A stretch of 17,605 nt of DNA from Fidelibacterota bacterium (GTDB lineage: Bacteria > Fidelibacterota > Fidelibacteria > Fidelibacterales > Fidelibacteraceae): positions 7,314 through 24,918 of the forward strand of contig JAOZRH010000010.1 in assembly GCA_029931905.1 (NCBI GenBank), written 5' to 3'. Shown here in pieces: positions 1 through 8,279 of this stretch. Position 1 is the stretch's first letter, and the number at the start of each line of letters is the position of its first letter. The translations under genes were made by a program, and so were the position numbers. Under the pieces are notes generated by a model that saw only the letters and a list, made by a program, of their open reading frames with translations, had not been told where the DNA came from and did not search any database.

Positions 1-30
1 TTGTGGTAAAAAATTATAAAATTATTAGCA

Positions 31-46
31 ATTTATATATATAAAT
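31..46. repeat. AT-only perfect palindrome upstream of the PfkB gene
   Basis: A 16-base perfect palindrome made only of A and T (ATTTATATATATAAAT) lies 44 bases before the kinase start. It could be a regulator site or a DNA-bending element, but alternating AT palindromes are common by chance at this base composition. No convincing -35/-10 pair was found around it. Confidence 0.25.
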
Positions 47-90
47 ATTATTTTAAACAGTAATTGAAAGAATATCAAAAAGGAGAATAA

Positions 91-999
91 ATGTCAGTTG
101 TTGTTGTCGGTTCTGTAGCATTAGATAGTGTAGAGACACCATTTGGAAAGATGGTTGATGCGATTGGTGGTTCTGCAACATATTTCAGTATTGCAGGATG
201 TCGTTTTTCAGATATAAATTTAGTTGGGATTGTTGGCAGTGATTTTCCAAAGTTAGGACTTGAATTATTTAAATCAAAAAAAATTAATATAGATGGATTA
301 GAAATAGTTGAAGGGAAGACATTCAGATGGGGTGGAAGATATAAACAAAATATGAACGAAAGAGACACAATATTCACAGAATTGAATGTTTTTGAAAAGT
401 TTCAACCAAAATTACCCGATTTATACAAAAATAGTGATATAATATTTTTAGGAAATATTCATCCAGAATTACAGTTAGATGTATTAGAACAGATGAATAA
501 TAAACCACTTGTAATACTTGACACAATGAATTTATGGATAGAACTTAGTCGAGAAAAATTAATTGAAGTGATAAATAAATCTGATGTTATAATTATCAAC
601 GAAGATGAAGTTAGGCAATTAATGGGCAATTCAGATGTGTATAAATCTGCAAATAAAATGTTAAATACATTAAATCCAAAAATACTTATAATAAAAAAAG
701 GTAAAAACGGAGCGATATTATATCATAACGATAAAATGTTTATTTTGCCATCATATCCTATAGATGAAGTTATAGATCCAACAGGAGCGGGCGATAGTTT
801 TGCTGGTGGATTTGTAGCATATTTAGATTCGTTAAATAAAAAGAATTTGACTTTTACAGATTATAAAATGGCGATGGTTAATGGAACAATTATGGCATCT
901 TTTTTAGTAGAATCTTTTTCAATTCATAGACTTGAAAGAGTTACAGACACGGAAATTCAAAATCGTACTAAAAGTTTAATCGATTTAATTTCAATTTAA
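91..999 (+). CDS. PfkB-family carbohydrate/nucleoside kinase
   Basis: This 302-residue protein has the usual length for PfkB (ribokinase-like) kinases, which move the ATP gamma-phosphate to a sugar or nucleoside hydroxyl in the cytoplasm. The N-terminus has the beta-strand and Gly-Gly substrate region (GGSATYFS, about residues 29-36). The C-terminal signature DPTGAGDSFAGG starts at residue 229 and puts the catalytic base at Asp235 inside the GAGD anion hole. An AAGGAG-like ribosome site ends five bases before the ATG, which supports this start. The gene converges with rnc, with only 24 bases between stops and no clear terminator hairpin. The substrate cannot be read from the sequence; ribokinase, adenosine kinase and fructokinase members share these motifs. 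The family call is secure and the specificity is open. Confidence 0.9.
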   Translation: MSVVVVGSVALDSVETPFGKMVDAIGGSATYFSIAGCRFSDINLVGIVGSDFPKLGLELFKSKKINIDGLEIVEGKTFRWGGRYKQNMNERDTIFTELNVFEKFQPKLPDLYKNSDIIFLGNIHPELQLDVLEQMNNKPLVILDTMNLWIELSREKLIEVINKSDVIIINEDEVRQLMGNSDVYKSANKMLNTLNPKILIIKKGKNGAILYHNDKMFILPSYPIDEVIDPTGAGDSFAGGFVAYLDSLNKKNLTFTDYKMAMVNGTIMASFLVESFSIHRLERVTDTEIQNRTKSLIDLISI

Positions 1000-1023
1000 A
1001 CAAATTTAATTAGAACTATTTTT

Positions 1024-1770
1024 TTAAGTTAATATTTCCAATGCTTTTTTTGATGCAATTTGTTCTGCATATTTTTTAGTTTTTGCTACACCAGAACTAT
1101 AGAATTCATCATCAATATATATGCTAACTTCATAAATTAAGCCGTGTGCAGGTCCATCAGCATTAGTAACAATAAATTCTGGGTTTACAATGTTTTTACT
1201 GTGGCAATATTCAAGTAAATTGCCTTTATAATTTTGGATTTCAGGCGAAGGAATTAGTAATTCGTGTTTAGAAAGTAGTGTTTTAAATATAAATTTATTT
1301 GCTTCTTTAAAATTAGCATCTAAATATAAAGCTCCAATATAAGATTCATAAATATCACTTAAAATGGAATTTAAATTCCTAATATTATCTTTCTCGGCAC
1401 CTTCACTAATTTTTATAAGTCGATTAAATCCAAGTTCTTTTGAAATCTTTGATAATGTAATTTTATTTACTAATTTTGACCGCATTTTTGTCAAATCGCC
1501 TTCTGGAAGATTCGGATAATTATTAAATAAATATTCAGTTACAGATAATTCTAAAACTGCATCGCCTAAAAATTCTAATCTTTCATAGCTGGAATTTCTA
1601 TCCTTTGGTGAGTTAATTCCAGAAGTGTGAAGAAATGCTTGATAAACTAATTCTGGACTGTGGAAACGATAGGCATAAATATCATAAATCTTTCGCAATA
1701 ATCGTTTTGATTTGCGATATACAACAAATTTGTAAAGATTTTTAAAATATTTTATAGAGTTACCAAACAT
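1024..1770 (-). CDS. rnc: Ribonuclease III
   Basis: RNase III cuts double-stranded RNA and processes rRNA precursors. The 248-residue protein has the nuclease signature RLEFLGDAVLE with catalytic Glu66 and Asp70, and the second acidic pair Asp139 and Glu142 in LSDIYESYIGALYLD. A double-stranded-RNA-binding domain fills about residues 179-247 and ends with the typical KYAEQIASKKALEIL helix. About 35 basic residues precede the nuclease domain, more than in the E. coli enzyme; similar extensions are known in Bacteroidetes-type RNase III. It is the last gene of the fatty-acid operon, 59 bases after fabF, with a weak GGTGAT ribosome site. All catalytic residues are present, so it should be active. 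Confidence 0.97.
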   Translation of the reverse strand: MFGNSIKYFKNLYKFVVYRKSKRLLRKIYDIYAYRFHSPELVYQAFLHTSGINSPKDRNSSYERLEFLGDAVLELSVTEYLFNNYPNLPEGDLTKMRSKLVNKITLSKISKELGFNRLIKISEGAEKDNIRNLNSILSDIYESYIGALYLDANFKEANKFIFKTLLSKHELLIPSPEIQNYKGNLLEYCHSKNIVNPEFIVTNADGPAHGLIYEVSIYIDDEFYSSGVAKTKKYAEQIASKKALEILT

Positions 1771-1829
1771 TTTTCATCACCAAAAAATCAATAAAAAAAC
1801 TACAAATTGTATATAATTAAAATAAATAA

Positions 1830-3068
1830 TTATTTAAATTTTTTAAATACAAGTGTAGAATTATGTCCACCAAAACCAAAAGTATTCGACAATGCACTAT
1901 TTACGGTTTTTTCAACTTTTACATTTGGAGTATAGTTCAAATCACATTCAGGATCTGGATTATTTAAATTAATTGTAGGAGGAATTACATTGTTTTCTAT
2001 CGCTTTAATACAAGCAATTGCTTCAACTGCACCCGTAGCCCCAAGTAAGTGTCCTGTCATCGATTTTGTGGAACTAATAGAAATATTTTTTGCATTTTCT
2101 CCAAATACAGCTTTAATAGCTTTGGTTTCAATTTTATCATTGAATGGGGTAGAAGTACCATGAGCATTTATATAAGATATATCCTCTGGTTTCATATTTC
2201 CATCTTCCAAAGCCATTCCCATTGATCTAATTGCTCCATCACCATCATCAGAAGGTGCTGTAATATGAAAAGCATCGGCAGTCATTCCTGCACCTACAAT
2301 TTCACCATAAATTTTTGCATTTCGCTTGATAGCATGTTCATATTCTTCAAGTACGATTATTCCCGAACCTTCAGCAATAACAAATCCATCACGCAATTTA
2401 TCAAAAGGACGAGAAGCAGTTTGAAAATCATCGTTTCTTGTGCTAAGTGCCTTTAATTGTATAAAACCAGATACTCCCAATGGTGAAACAGTTGCTTCAG
2501 CACCACCAGCTACAATTACATCTGCATCGCCATATCTAATGTGTCTCAAAGCCATAGCAATTGAGTGATTAGATGAAGCGCAAGCAGAAGCAACAGAATA
2601 ATTCACACCTTTTAATCCATATTTTATCGATACATGTCCTGCGGCAATATCAGAAATTAATTTTGGAATAAAAAATGGTGAAACTCTTTTTGGTCCTTTA
2701 TTATGCAAAACCATTCGTTCACTTTCGAGAGTATGAAGTCCACCAATTCCAGAGGCAATAATCACACCTATTCTATTTCTATCCACTTTTTCAAAATCGA
2801 AATTTGCATTTTTAATAGCTTCATCAGATGCTATTATTGCAAATTGGACAAATCTATCTAATTTTCTTTTTTCTTTTTTTGAAAAATAATCATCAAGATT
2901 TATATCGGTTACTTCTCCACCAAAATGAACTGCATAGTCCGTAGTGTCAAATTGTGTAATAGGACCGATTCCATTATATCCATTTTGAATATTGTTCCAA
3001 AACTTTTCTACACCAGTTCCGACGGGAGAAGTTACTCCCATCCCTGTAATAACAACTCTTTTTTTCAT
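1830..3068 (-). CDS. fabF: Beta-ketoacyl-ACP synthase II (FabF)
   Basis: This is the elongating condensing enzyme of type II fatty-acid synthesis; it joins malonyl-ACP to a growing acyl-ACP with loss of CO2. At 412 residues it has the normal FabF length. The Cys-His-His triad falls at the same numbers as in E. coli: Cys163 in SACASS, His303 in NAHGTSTPFND and His340 in TGHLLGATGAVE. The C-terminal glycine-rich NTFGFGGHNS loop is present. The gene starts 9 bases after the acpP stop and has no visible Shine-Dalgarno motif, unlike acpP itself, which suggests translational coupling or a lower translation rate than ACP. FabF rather than FabB is favoured by length and by its place after acpP. Confidence 0.97.
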   Translation of the reverse strand: MKKRVVITGMGVTSPVGTGVEKFWNNIQNGYNGIGPITQFDTTDYAVHFGGEVTDINLDDYFSKKEKRKLDRFVQFAIIASDEAIKNANFDFEKVDRNRIGVIIASGIGGLHTLESERMVLHNKGPKRVSPFFIPKLISDIAAGHVSIKYGLKGVNYSVASACASSNHSIAMALRHIRYGDADVIVAGGAEATVSPLGVSGFIQLKALSTRNDDFQTASRPFDKLRDGFVIAEGSGIIVLEEYEHAIKRNAKIYGEIVGAGMTADAFHITAPSDDGDGAIRSMGMALEDGNMKPEDISYINAHGTSTPFNDKIETKAIKAVFGENAKNISISSTKSMTGHLLGATGAVEAIACIKAIENNVIPPTINLNNPDPECDLNYTPNVKVEKTVNSALSNTFGFGGHNSTLVFKKFK

Positions 3069-3077
3069 ATCAAATTA

Positions 3078-3314
3078 TTATGCGTTTTTTTCTAAATAAT
3101 TTAAAGCATCTCCAACAGTTTTTAATTTTTCAGCGTCTTCATCTTCGATTGTAATATCAAATTCGTCTTCTAAAGACATAATTAATTCTACAGTGTCTAA
3201 TGAATCTGCACCCAAATCATCAATAAACGATGCTTCTACATTTACTTTACTTTCATCAACATCTAATTTGTCAACTACTAATTCTTTTAATTGTTCAAAT
3301 GTTACTTTTGCCAT
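3078..3314 (-). CDS. acpP: Acyl carrier protein
   Basis: This small acidic protein of 78 residues carries acyl chains on a 4'-phosphopantetheine arm during fatty-acid synthesis. The attachment site is Ser38 in the invariant DDLGADSLDTVEL motif. Length and charge are typical of AcpP. A GGGAG ribosome site lies six bases before the ATG, within a 43-base spacer after fabG. It is one of the better ribosome sites in the operon, in keeping with the high ACP demand of cells. Confidence 0.98.
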   Translation of the reverse strand: MAKVTFEQLKELVVDKLDVDESKVNVEASFIDDLGADSLDTVELIMSLEDEFDITIEDEDAEKLKTVGDALNYLEKNA

Positions 3315-3357
3315 TTTCGACTCCCTTTTTTGTTATTAAATATATTTTTATATTATT

Positions 3358-4104
3358 TTACACTATCATTCCGCCATCTACAACCAAAGTTTGGCCTGTA
3401 ATATAATTCGATAGGGAAGAAGCCAAAAATAAAGCAGATTTTGCAATATCCTCTGTAGTTCCCAATCTTTTTAATAAGATAGCATTTATTAATTGTTCTT
3501 TTGCTGATTCTTTTAGATTCTTAGTCATTGCTGTATCAATAAATCCAGGTGCAATTGCATTTACTCTAATATTTTTACTTGCAAATTCTTTAGCCAATGA
3601 TTTTGTTATTCCAATTACACCAGCCTTTGATGCTGAATAATTTGTTTGACCAGCATTGCCTGTAATTCCAACAACAGATGTAATATTAATGATATTTCCA
3701 GATTTTGCCTTCATCATATATCTGCCAGCAATTTTTGAGGTTAAAAAAACACTTTTTAAATTTGTATCAATTACACTGTCCCAATCTTCTTCTTTCATTC
3801 TGATAATAAGATTATCTCTTGTAATTCCTGCACAATTGACTAAAATGTCTATTTTTCCAAATTCATTAACAGTTGTGTCAATCATATTTTTCACAGAATC
3901 AATATCGGAAACATCAGAGACGATTGACAATACATTTTTATCATCGTTAAAATTTTTTTTAACAATTTCAAGTGTATTTTCATCAATATCTGTAATAACA
4001 ATTTTTGCATTGTTTTTATGGAATAATTTAGCAATTGCCAAACCAATTCCTCTACTCGCACCTGTTATTATTGCAACTTTATTTTGTAAATCAGTATTAT
4101 TCAT
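3358..4104 (-). CDS. fabG: 3-oxoacyl-ACP reductase (FabG)
   Basis: FabG uses NADPH to reduce beta-ketoacyl-ACP in each elongation cycle. The 248-residue protein is a classical short-chain dehydrogenase/reductase. It has the cofactor loop TGASRGIG at residues 14-21, NCAG at 90-93, and the full catalytic tetrad Asn115, Ser143, Tyr156 and Lys160 (YSASK). The end (GQTLVVDGGMIV) is typical of FabG. The start codon overlaps the fabD stop by 8 bases, so the two are probably translationally coupled. Many SDR enzymes look alike, but the operon position between fabD and acpP makes FabG by far the best call. Confidence 0.96.
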   Translation of the reverse strand: MNNTDLQNKVAIITGASRGIGLAIAKLFHKNNAKIVITDIDENTLEIVKKNFNDDKNVLSIVSDVSDIDSVKNMIDTTVNEFGKIDILVNCAGITRDNLIIRMKEEDWDSVIDTNLKSVFLTSKIAGRYMMKAKSGNIINITSVVGITGNAGQTNYSASKAGVIGITKSLAKEFASKNIRVNAIAPGFIDTAMTKNLKESAKEQLINAILLKRLGTTEDIAKSALFLASSLSNYITGQTLVVDGGMIV

Positions 4105-5020
4105 TTATTAATCTTTCAATATCTTCGGTAGTTTCAACTCCTGATAAGTTACTTTTAGAATCAATTCTTTTTATCAATCCTCTAAGTACTTTTCCTGGAC
4201 CAACTTCAATAAATTTTTCAATTCCATCGTTTCTCATATTATTAATTGTATCCAACCATAATACTGGACTTTCAATTTGTTTAATTAAGTTTTCTTTTAA
4301 ATTTGGAATTAAATCGTTTATTTTTCCATCAACATTTGAATAAATTGGAATTGTTGGTTTTTTAAAGGTAACAGAATTAATTGTTTCTTTCATTACAGTT
4401 GTAGCATAATTCATCAAAGGAGAGTGAAAGGCACCGCTAACTTCTAATTCAACAACAATTTTTGCACCGAGCTCTTTCGCATATTTCATTGCCGATTGAA
4501 CTGCATCTTTTTCCCCAGAAATTGCAATTTGATTTTTTGAATTAATATTTGCAATTTGAACCAATCCAAATTCTGATCCTTTTTCACAAGCTTCTAATAT
4601 TTTCGCCTTTTCAAGTTTGATAATTGCAGCCATTGTGCCTGGATTCCTTTCCCCAGCCAATTGCATACTATTTCCTCTTTCTTTAACTAATTGTAATCCA
4701 TCTTCAAAAGAAAATACATCAATAGCATATAAAGCAGAATATTCTCCCAAACTATGTCCAGCAACCGCATCATATTTTATACCATTATCTTTAAGAATTT
4801 TGGTAATAATAGATGAAATTACATAAAGAGCGGGTTGAGTTATTTTTGTTTCAGTTAATTTACTTATAGGACCATCAAAACATATTTTAGCTAAATCAAA
4901 TCCTAAAATATCTTCTGAAATTTTAAACATTTTTTTAGCAATATCATAATGTTGATATAAATCCTTTCCCATTCCAACTTTTTGAGATGCTTGGCCTGGA
5001 AACACTAATGCTGTTTTCAT
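4097..5020 (-). CDS. fabD: Malonyl-CoA:ACP transacylase (FabD)
   Basis: FabD moves malonate from CoA to ACP, which supplies the extender unit for FabH and FabF. The 307-residue protein starts with the family signature FPGQASQKVGMG. It has the nucleophile Ser90 in GHSLGEYSAL and the partner His199 in GAFHSPLM, and ends with the conserved EVGPGKVL segment. The gene follows fabH after a single base, and its GGGGA ribosome site lies inside the last fabH codons, seven bases before the ATG. It overlaps fabG by 8 bases at the other end. Confidence 0.97.
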   Translation of the reverse strand: MKTALVFPGQASQKVGMGKDLYQHYDIAKKMFKISEDILGFDLAKICFDGPISKLTETKITQPALYVISSIITKILKDNGIKYDAVAGHSLGEYSALYAIDVFSFEDGLQLVKERGNSMQLAGERNPGTMAAIIKLEKAKILEACEKGSEFGLVQIANINSKNQIAISGEKDAVQSAMKYAKELGAKIVVELEVSGAFHSPLMNYATTVMKETINSVTFKKPTIPIYSNVDGKINDLIPNLKENLIKQIESPVLWLDTINNMRNDGIEKFIEVGPGKVLRGLIKRIDSKSNLSGVETTEDIERLINE

Positions 5021-5021
5021 T

Positions 5022-6017
5022 TTAAATTCCCCATCTAATTAAACTACTGCCCCATGTAAAGCCACCACCAAATGCGACTAGCAATAATAAATCATATTTA
5101 ATTAATCTTTTTTCTTGTACAGCATCATAAATTCCCATTGGAATCGTTGCTGCAGTTGTATTTCCATACTTTTCAATATTTACAAATACATCTTTAGGAT
5201 CAATTTTTAATCTTTTACCTACAGCTTCAATTATTCTTTTATTTGCTTGATGTGGAATCAATAATGATACATCTTCACTTGAATAATTATGTTTTTTAAG
5301 AACATCTTTGGCAACTTGTGTCATATATTTTACTGCAAATTTATATACAGGTCGTCCATCTTGATAAATATAATGCATTTTTTTATCAATTGTTTCATGA
5401 GTAGCTGGGTTTAAACTTCCACCACCAGTAATATTCAACAAATCCTTTCCAGATCCATCTGTATGTAAAATTGACTCAATTATTCCACAATCTGATTTAG
5501 ATTCTTCTAATAAAACAGCACCAGCACCGTCACCAAATAATACACAAGTGTTTCTATCTGTATAATCTGTAATTGTTGACATTTCATCTGCACCAACTAC
5601 AAGAACTTTTTTCGCCATACCAGATTTAATAAAACTATCGCCTATTTTTAATGCATAAATAAATCCACTGCATGCAGCAGAAATATCAAAACCAAATGCA
5701 TTTTTGATATTTAAATTATCCAATACAAGTGCTGCCGTGGAAGGAAAAAACATATCAGGACTAATAGTCGCAAGAACAAGAGCATCAATTTCGTCTGGAG
5801 AAATATTGTATTCATCTAATAAATTTTGAATTGCTTTTGTTGCTAATACTGATGTAGGTTCGTTATCGTCGGCAATACGCCTTTCTTTGATACCAGTTCT
5901 AGTAAAAATCCATTCATCATTGGTATCAACCAATTTTTCTAAATCTTTATTAGTTAATATTTTCTCTGGGACATATTTCCCAACGGCAGAAATATTAGCT
6001 TTTTTTTCATTAAACAT
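5022..6017 (-). CDS. fabH: Beta-ketoacyl-ACP synthase III (FabH)
   Basis: FabH condenses a primer acyl-CoA (often acetyl-CoA) with malonyl-ACP to start fatty-acid synthesis, and sets which primers are used. The 331-residue protein is of family length. The triad is Cys116 in SAACSGFIYAL, His256 in IPHQANKRI and Asn286 in YGNTTAATIP. The early WIFTRTGIKERR segment is also typical. It starts 26 bases after rpmF with a weak GTGG-like ribosome site. No plsX lies between rpmF and fabH, which departs from the usual gene order. Whether it prefers straight or branched primers cannot be read here. Confidence 0.97.
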   Translation of the reverse strand: MFNEKKANISAVGKYVPEKILTNKDLEKLVDTNDEWIFTRTGIKERRIADDNEPTSVLATKAIQNLLDEYNISPDEIDALVLATISPDMFFPSTAALVLDNLNIKNAFGFDISAACSGFIYALKIGDSFIKSGMAKKVLVVGADEMSTITDYTDRNTCVLFGDGAGAVLLEESKSDCGIIESILHTDGSGKDLLNITGGGSLNPATHETIDKKMHYIYQDGRPVYKFAVKYMTQVAKDVLKKHNYSSEDVSLLIPHQANKRIIEAVGKRLKIDPKDVFVNIEKYGNTTAATIPMGIYDAVQEKRLIKYDLLLLVAFGGGFTWGSSLIRWGI

Positions 6018-6043
6018 TGTTTAAAATACCACTTAATTAATAG

Positions 6044-6220
6044 TTATTTTGTGTTTATAACTTGTTTTCCATCATAATATCCACAATTTGGACATGCATG
6101 ATGTGGTAATTTGGGTTGACTGCAATTTGGACATTTAGATGTATTAACAGTCTCTACATTATAATGTGTTCTTCTTTTTGCTCCTCTTGAGTGTGATTGT
6201 CTTCTTTTTGGATTCGCCAT
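6044..6220 (-). CDS. rpmF: Large ribosomal subunit protein bL32
   Basis: This short gene translates to 58 residues starting MANPKRRQSHSRGAKRRTHY, the hallmark N-terminus of bL32. It carries a four-cysteine zinc ribbon: CPNC at residues 30-33 and CPNC at 43-46. This is therefore the zinc-binding form, not the cysteine-free copy some bacteria use under zinc shortage. The protein sits in the 50S subunit near the peptidyl-transferase region. An AGAGGA ribosome site overlaps the last codons of the yceD gene, with three bases between stop and start region, so coupling is likely. The yceD-rpmF pair is a nearly universal arrangement. Confidence 0.96.
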   Translation of the reverse strand: MANPKRRQSHSRGAKRRTHYNVETVNTSKCPNCSQPKLPHHACPNCGYYDGKQVINTK

Positions 6221-6223
6221 ATT

Positions 6224-6736
6224 TTATTCCTCTAATTTTAATTTTTCTCTTATCTCTTTTAATTTTTCAAATCTAGGGTCTATATTAACAATTTTATGTG
6301 AACATTCATAATAATTTTTATTTTTTCCACAAACAGGACATAATCCTTTACAATCCGGTTTGCACTTTTTTTTAAATGGAATTGATAATAAAATTGTCTC
6401 TTTTATATATTTTGTAAAATCTATTTCCTCATCATTTTCATCAAAAAATAAATATTCCTCACTTATATCATCTTGATTTTCAATAGAATCTTCTGTTGTT
6501 ACGATTAAATTTAAAATCTCATCATGATTAGACACATATTCTTCTAAACAGATATCACACTTTAATCTTAACGAATATTTTACATTTATGCGAACAATAA
6601 ATCTTTCACTTAATTTATAGATTAATATTTTTGTGTAAACTTTATCAATTATCGAACTTATACCAATTGTTTCAGCATTATCTGTAAAAGTAAATTCTGT
6701 TTTTTTTGTCGATATATTTGTTTTCTTTATTTTCAT
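6224..6736 (-). CDS. yceD: YceD/DUF177 family protein
   Basis: This is a 170-residue member of the DUF177 (YceD) family, which is encoded next to rpmF in most bacteria. In plants and E. coli its relatives have been linked to 23S rRNA accumulation or processing. Two cysteine motifs mark the family: CDICLEEY at about residues 60-67, and a zinc-knuckle-like CKGLCPVCG near residue 140, preceded by KKCKPDC and followed by YECSH. There is no Shine-Dalgarno motif in front of the ATG, and no other Met is available in the first 60 residues. A good promoter ends only seven bases upstream, so the mRNA may be leaderless. It is the first gene of the fab operon. Confidence 0.92.
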   Translation of the reverse strand: MKIKKTNISTKKTEFTFTDNAETIGISSIIDKVYTKILIYKLSERFIVRINVKYSLRLKCDICLEEYVSNHDEILNLIVTTEDSIENQDDISEEYLFFDENDEEIDFTKYIKETILLSIPFKKKCKPDCKGLCPVCGKNKNYYECSHKIVNIDPRFEKLKEIREKLKLEE

Positions 6737-6743
6737 AGGTGGA

Positions 6744-6772
6744 AAGATATAATATTAATTGTTTATTGTCAA
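6744..6772 (-). promoter_or_regulatory. Predicted promoter of the yceD-rpmF-fab-rnc operon
   Basis: On the minus strand a perfect -35 TTGACA (6772-6767) is followed after 17 bases by TATCTT (6749-6744); an overlapping TATATC gives a 15-base spacer. The yceD ATG begins at 6736, only seven bases beyond the -10 box. The transcription start would thus fall at or within a few bases of the ATG. The promoter lies in the 87-base gap after the MATE gene, so the fab operon need not depend on read-through from upstream. Confidence 0.6.
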
Positions 6773-6809
6773 GAATAATTGTTTCGTATAATTAGTGCTT
6801 TGTTCTTGA
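6769..6809. repeat. Inverted repeat overlapping the fab-operon -35 box
   Basis: TCAAGAA (6769-6775) and TTCTTGA (6803-6809) are perfect 7-base inverted arms separated by 27 bases. The left arm covers part of the predicted -35 box. It may be a regulator site for the operon. It does not look like a terminator of the MATE gene, because the loop is long and no T-run follows. Confidence 0.25.
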
Positions 6810-6823
6810 TATATAATAATTTA

Positions 6824-8257
6824 TCACATATTTTCAAACGATTCTTCTTTATGTAAATCTATTAATTTTATTTTTGCATCTTCTATAACACTCATTGATT
6901 TCCATTTTCCATGTTTAAATCTCAAAAAGAATATTATTCCAAGAAGCGAAACATAAATTGTTAAAATACTCCAAGCATAATATATATTGAAATTATAATA
7001 TTCAACTATCAAAAAAGTTGGAACAATTAAAAATAGAATTGAAAATATTAATATAAAATACATAATAAATTTAGTATCGCCTGCACCTTTTAAAGTAGCT
7101 GAAAAGGTGATATTAAAAACATCAAAAATTGAATAAATCGCTATAAATTTTATTAATTGAAATAATATTTTACTAATCTCATCAAACTCGGCAGTAGTAG
7201 AATGACTGGAGAAAAAATTTATAAATTTATCTGGAAATATTAAAAATACTAAAATCATAGGAACTACATAGAATAATAACATAACTAATCCAGAATAAGT
7301 GATTCGTTCAGCATAAACAGGTTGTTTTGATCCGATATATTTTCCTGAAATAACTGTAATAGAAATACCCACTCCAATCATTGGAAGAAAAATTAAATTA
7401 TTTAAATTGAATGCTATATTTGTCGCAGCAAGTGATATTGTGCCCAATCTACCAATGATTAAAACAAATATTGTAAAGCCTAAAATATCAATAAAGAAAT
7501 GAATTCCATTAGGAAGTCCAAATTTAATAAATCTTTTAAATAATTCTTTATTTATTATTGGTTTAAAATGTAGATTGTATTTTCTTTTTATATTTTTTCT
7601 ATTTAATAGAACGACATATAACAAAAAAGCGAATAAATGAGCTATTATTGTTGCTATTGCAGCTCCTTTAACACCTAATTCAGGTAATCCAAAATTTCCA
7701 AAAATCATCATATAATCTAAAACAACATTAATAATCATTGCACAAATACTAACCCACATTATTTTAATTGTATTATTTGTTCCAGAAAAAAAACCAGATA
7801 TTGCCGTGCCTGCAATTGCTGGAAATGCACCTAAATTCATAATTCTAAAATATTGAATCTCATATTTAATAACGGTTGGTTCATGACCTATAAATGTAAA
7901 TATTTCATCTGCTAATGGAATAAAAAATAACAAAACGATTCCACCAATTAATGAAATAAATAATCCATTCCAAATCACCGCACCAATTTTATTATATTCT
8001 CCTGCTCCATAATATTGAGATACAAATGTGCTTGTATAACCTGCTACACCTAAAAAAGCACACATCAATGTAAAATTTAACATACTTGCTGGCATCGCCG
8101 CTGCAATTGCTTCTGCGGAATACCAAGATAAAAATAGTCTATCAATAAAATGTTGTATAGAATGAATGCCTGTGGAAATAATTAATGGAAAGGCAATTAA
8201 CAGTAATTCTTTATAACCGCCTTTTCTTGTCCATAAATTAATAATTTTTGCTTTCAT
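6824..8257 (-). CDS. MATE family efflux transporter
   Basis: This 477-residue integral inner-membrane protein has about 12 hydrophobic segments arranged as two similar halves, the usual MATE (NorM/DinF-like) design. Members use sodium or proton gradients to export cationic drugs or metabolites. Family-like segments include the first helix with PLIISTGIHSIQHFIDRLFL, the FVSQYYGAGEYNKIG loop in the first half, and the matching SGKYIGSKQP loop in the second half. A soluble tail of about 35 residues ends the protein. The gene has its own strong promoter and a likely operator upstream, so it is probably expressed apart from its neighbours. The substrate is unknown. A GGAA ribosome site lies nine bases before the ATG. 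Confidence 0.93.
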   Translation of the reverse strand: MKAKIINLWTRKGGYKELLLIAFPLIISTGIHSIQHFIDRLFLSWYSAEAIAAAMPASMLNFTLMCAFLGVAGYTSTFVSQYYGAGEYNKIGAVIWNGLFISLIGGIVLLFFIPLADEIFTFIGHEPTVIKYEIQYFRIMNLGAFPAIAGTAISGFFSGTNNTIKIMWVSICAMIINVVLDYMMIFGNFGLPELGVKGAAIATIIAHLFAFLLYVVLLNRKNIKRKYNLHFKPIINKELFKRFIKFGLPNGIHFFIDILGFTIFVLIIGRLGTISLAATNIAFNLNNLIFLPMIGVGISITVISGKYIGSKQPVYAERITYSGLVMLLFYVVPMILVFLIFPDKFINFFSSHSTTAEFDEISKILFQLIKFIAIYSIFDVFNITFSATLKGAGDTKFIMYFILIFSILFLIVPTFLIVEYYNFNIYYAWSILTIYVSLLGIIFFLRFKHGKWKSMSVIEDAKIKLIDLHKEESFENM

Positions 8258-8279
8258 TTTTTTGTTTCCAATATAACTT

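Noticed and set aside
1000..1023. Bidirectional terminator between pfkB-family gene and rnc
   Set aside because: The 24-base convergent gap holds only a 5-base AT stem (around AATTT-AAAC-AAATT) and no GC-rich hairpin with a T-run, so I could not support a terminator call.
3656..4111. 151-codon open frame on the plus strand, opposite fabG
   Set aside because: It is the shadow of fabG, which has an intact catalytic tetrad. The product is low-complexity hydrophobic with no family features.
4035..4343. 102-codon plus-strand frame across the fabD/fabG junction
   Set aside because: It covers parts of two well-supported genes on the opposite strand and has no ribosome site or recognisable motif.
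6737..6743. CCACCT before the yceD ATG as a special translation signal
   Set aside because: On the coding strand it resembles the anti-Shine-Dalgarno side, not a ribosome site, so it cannot pair with 16S rRNA in the normal way; coincidence is more likely.
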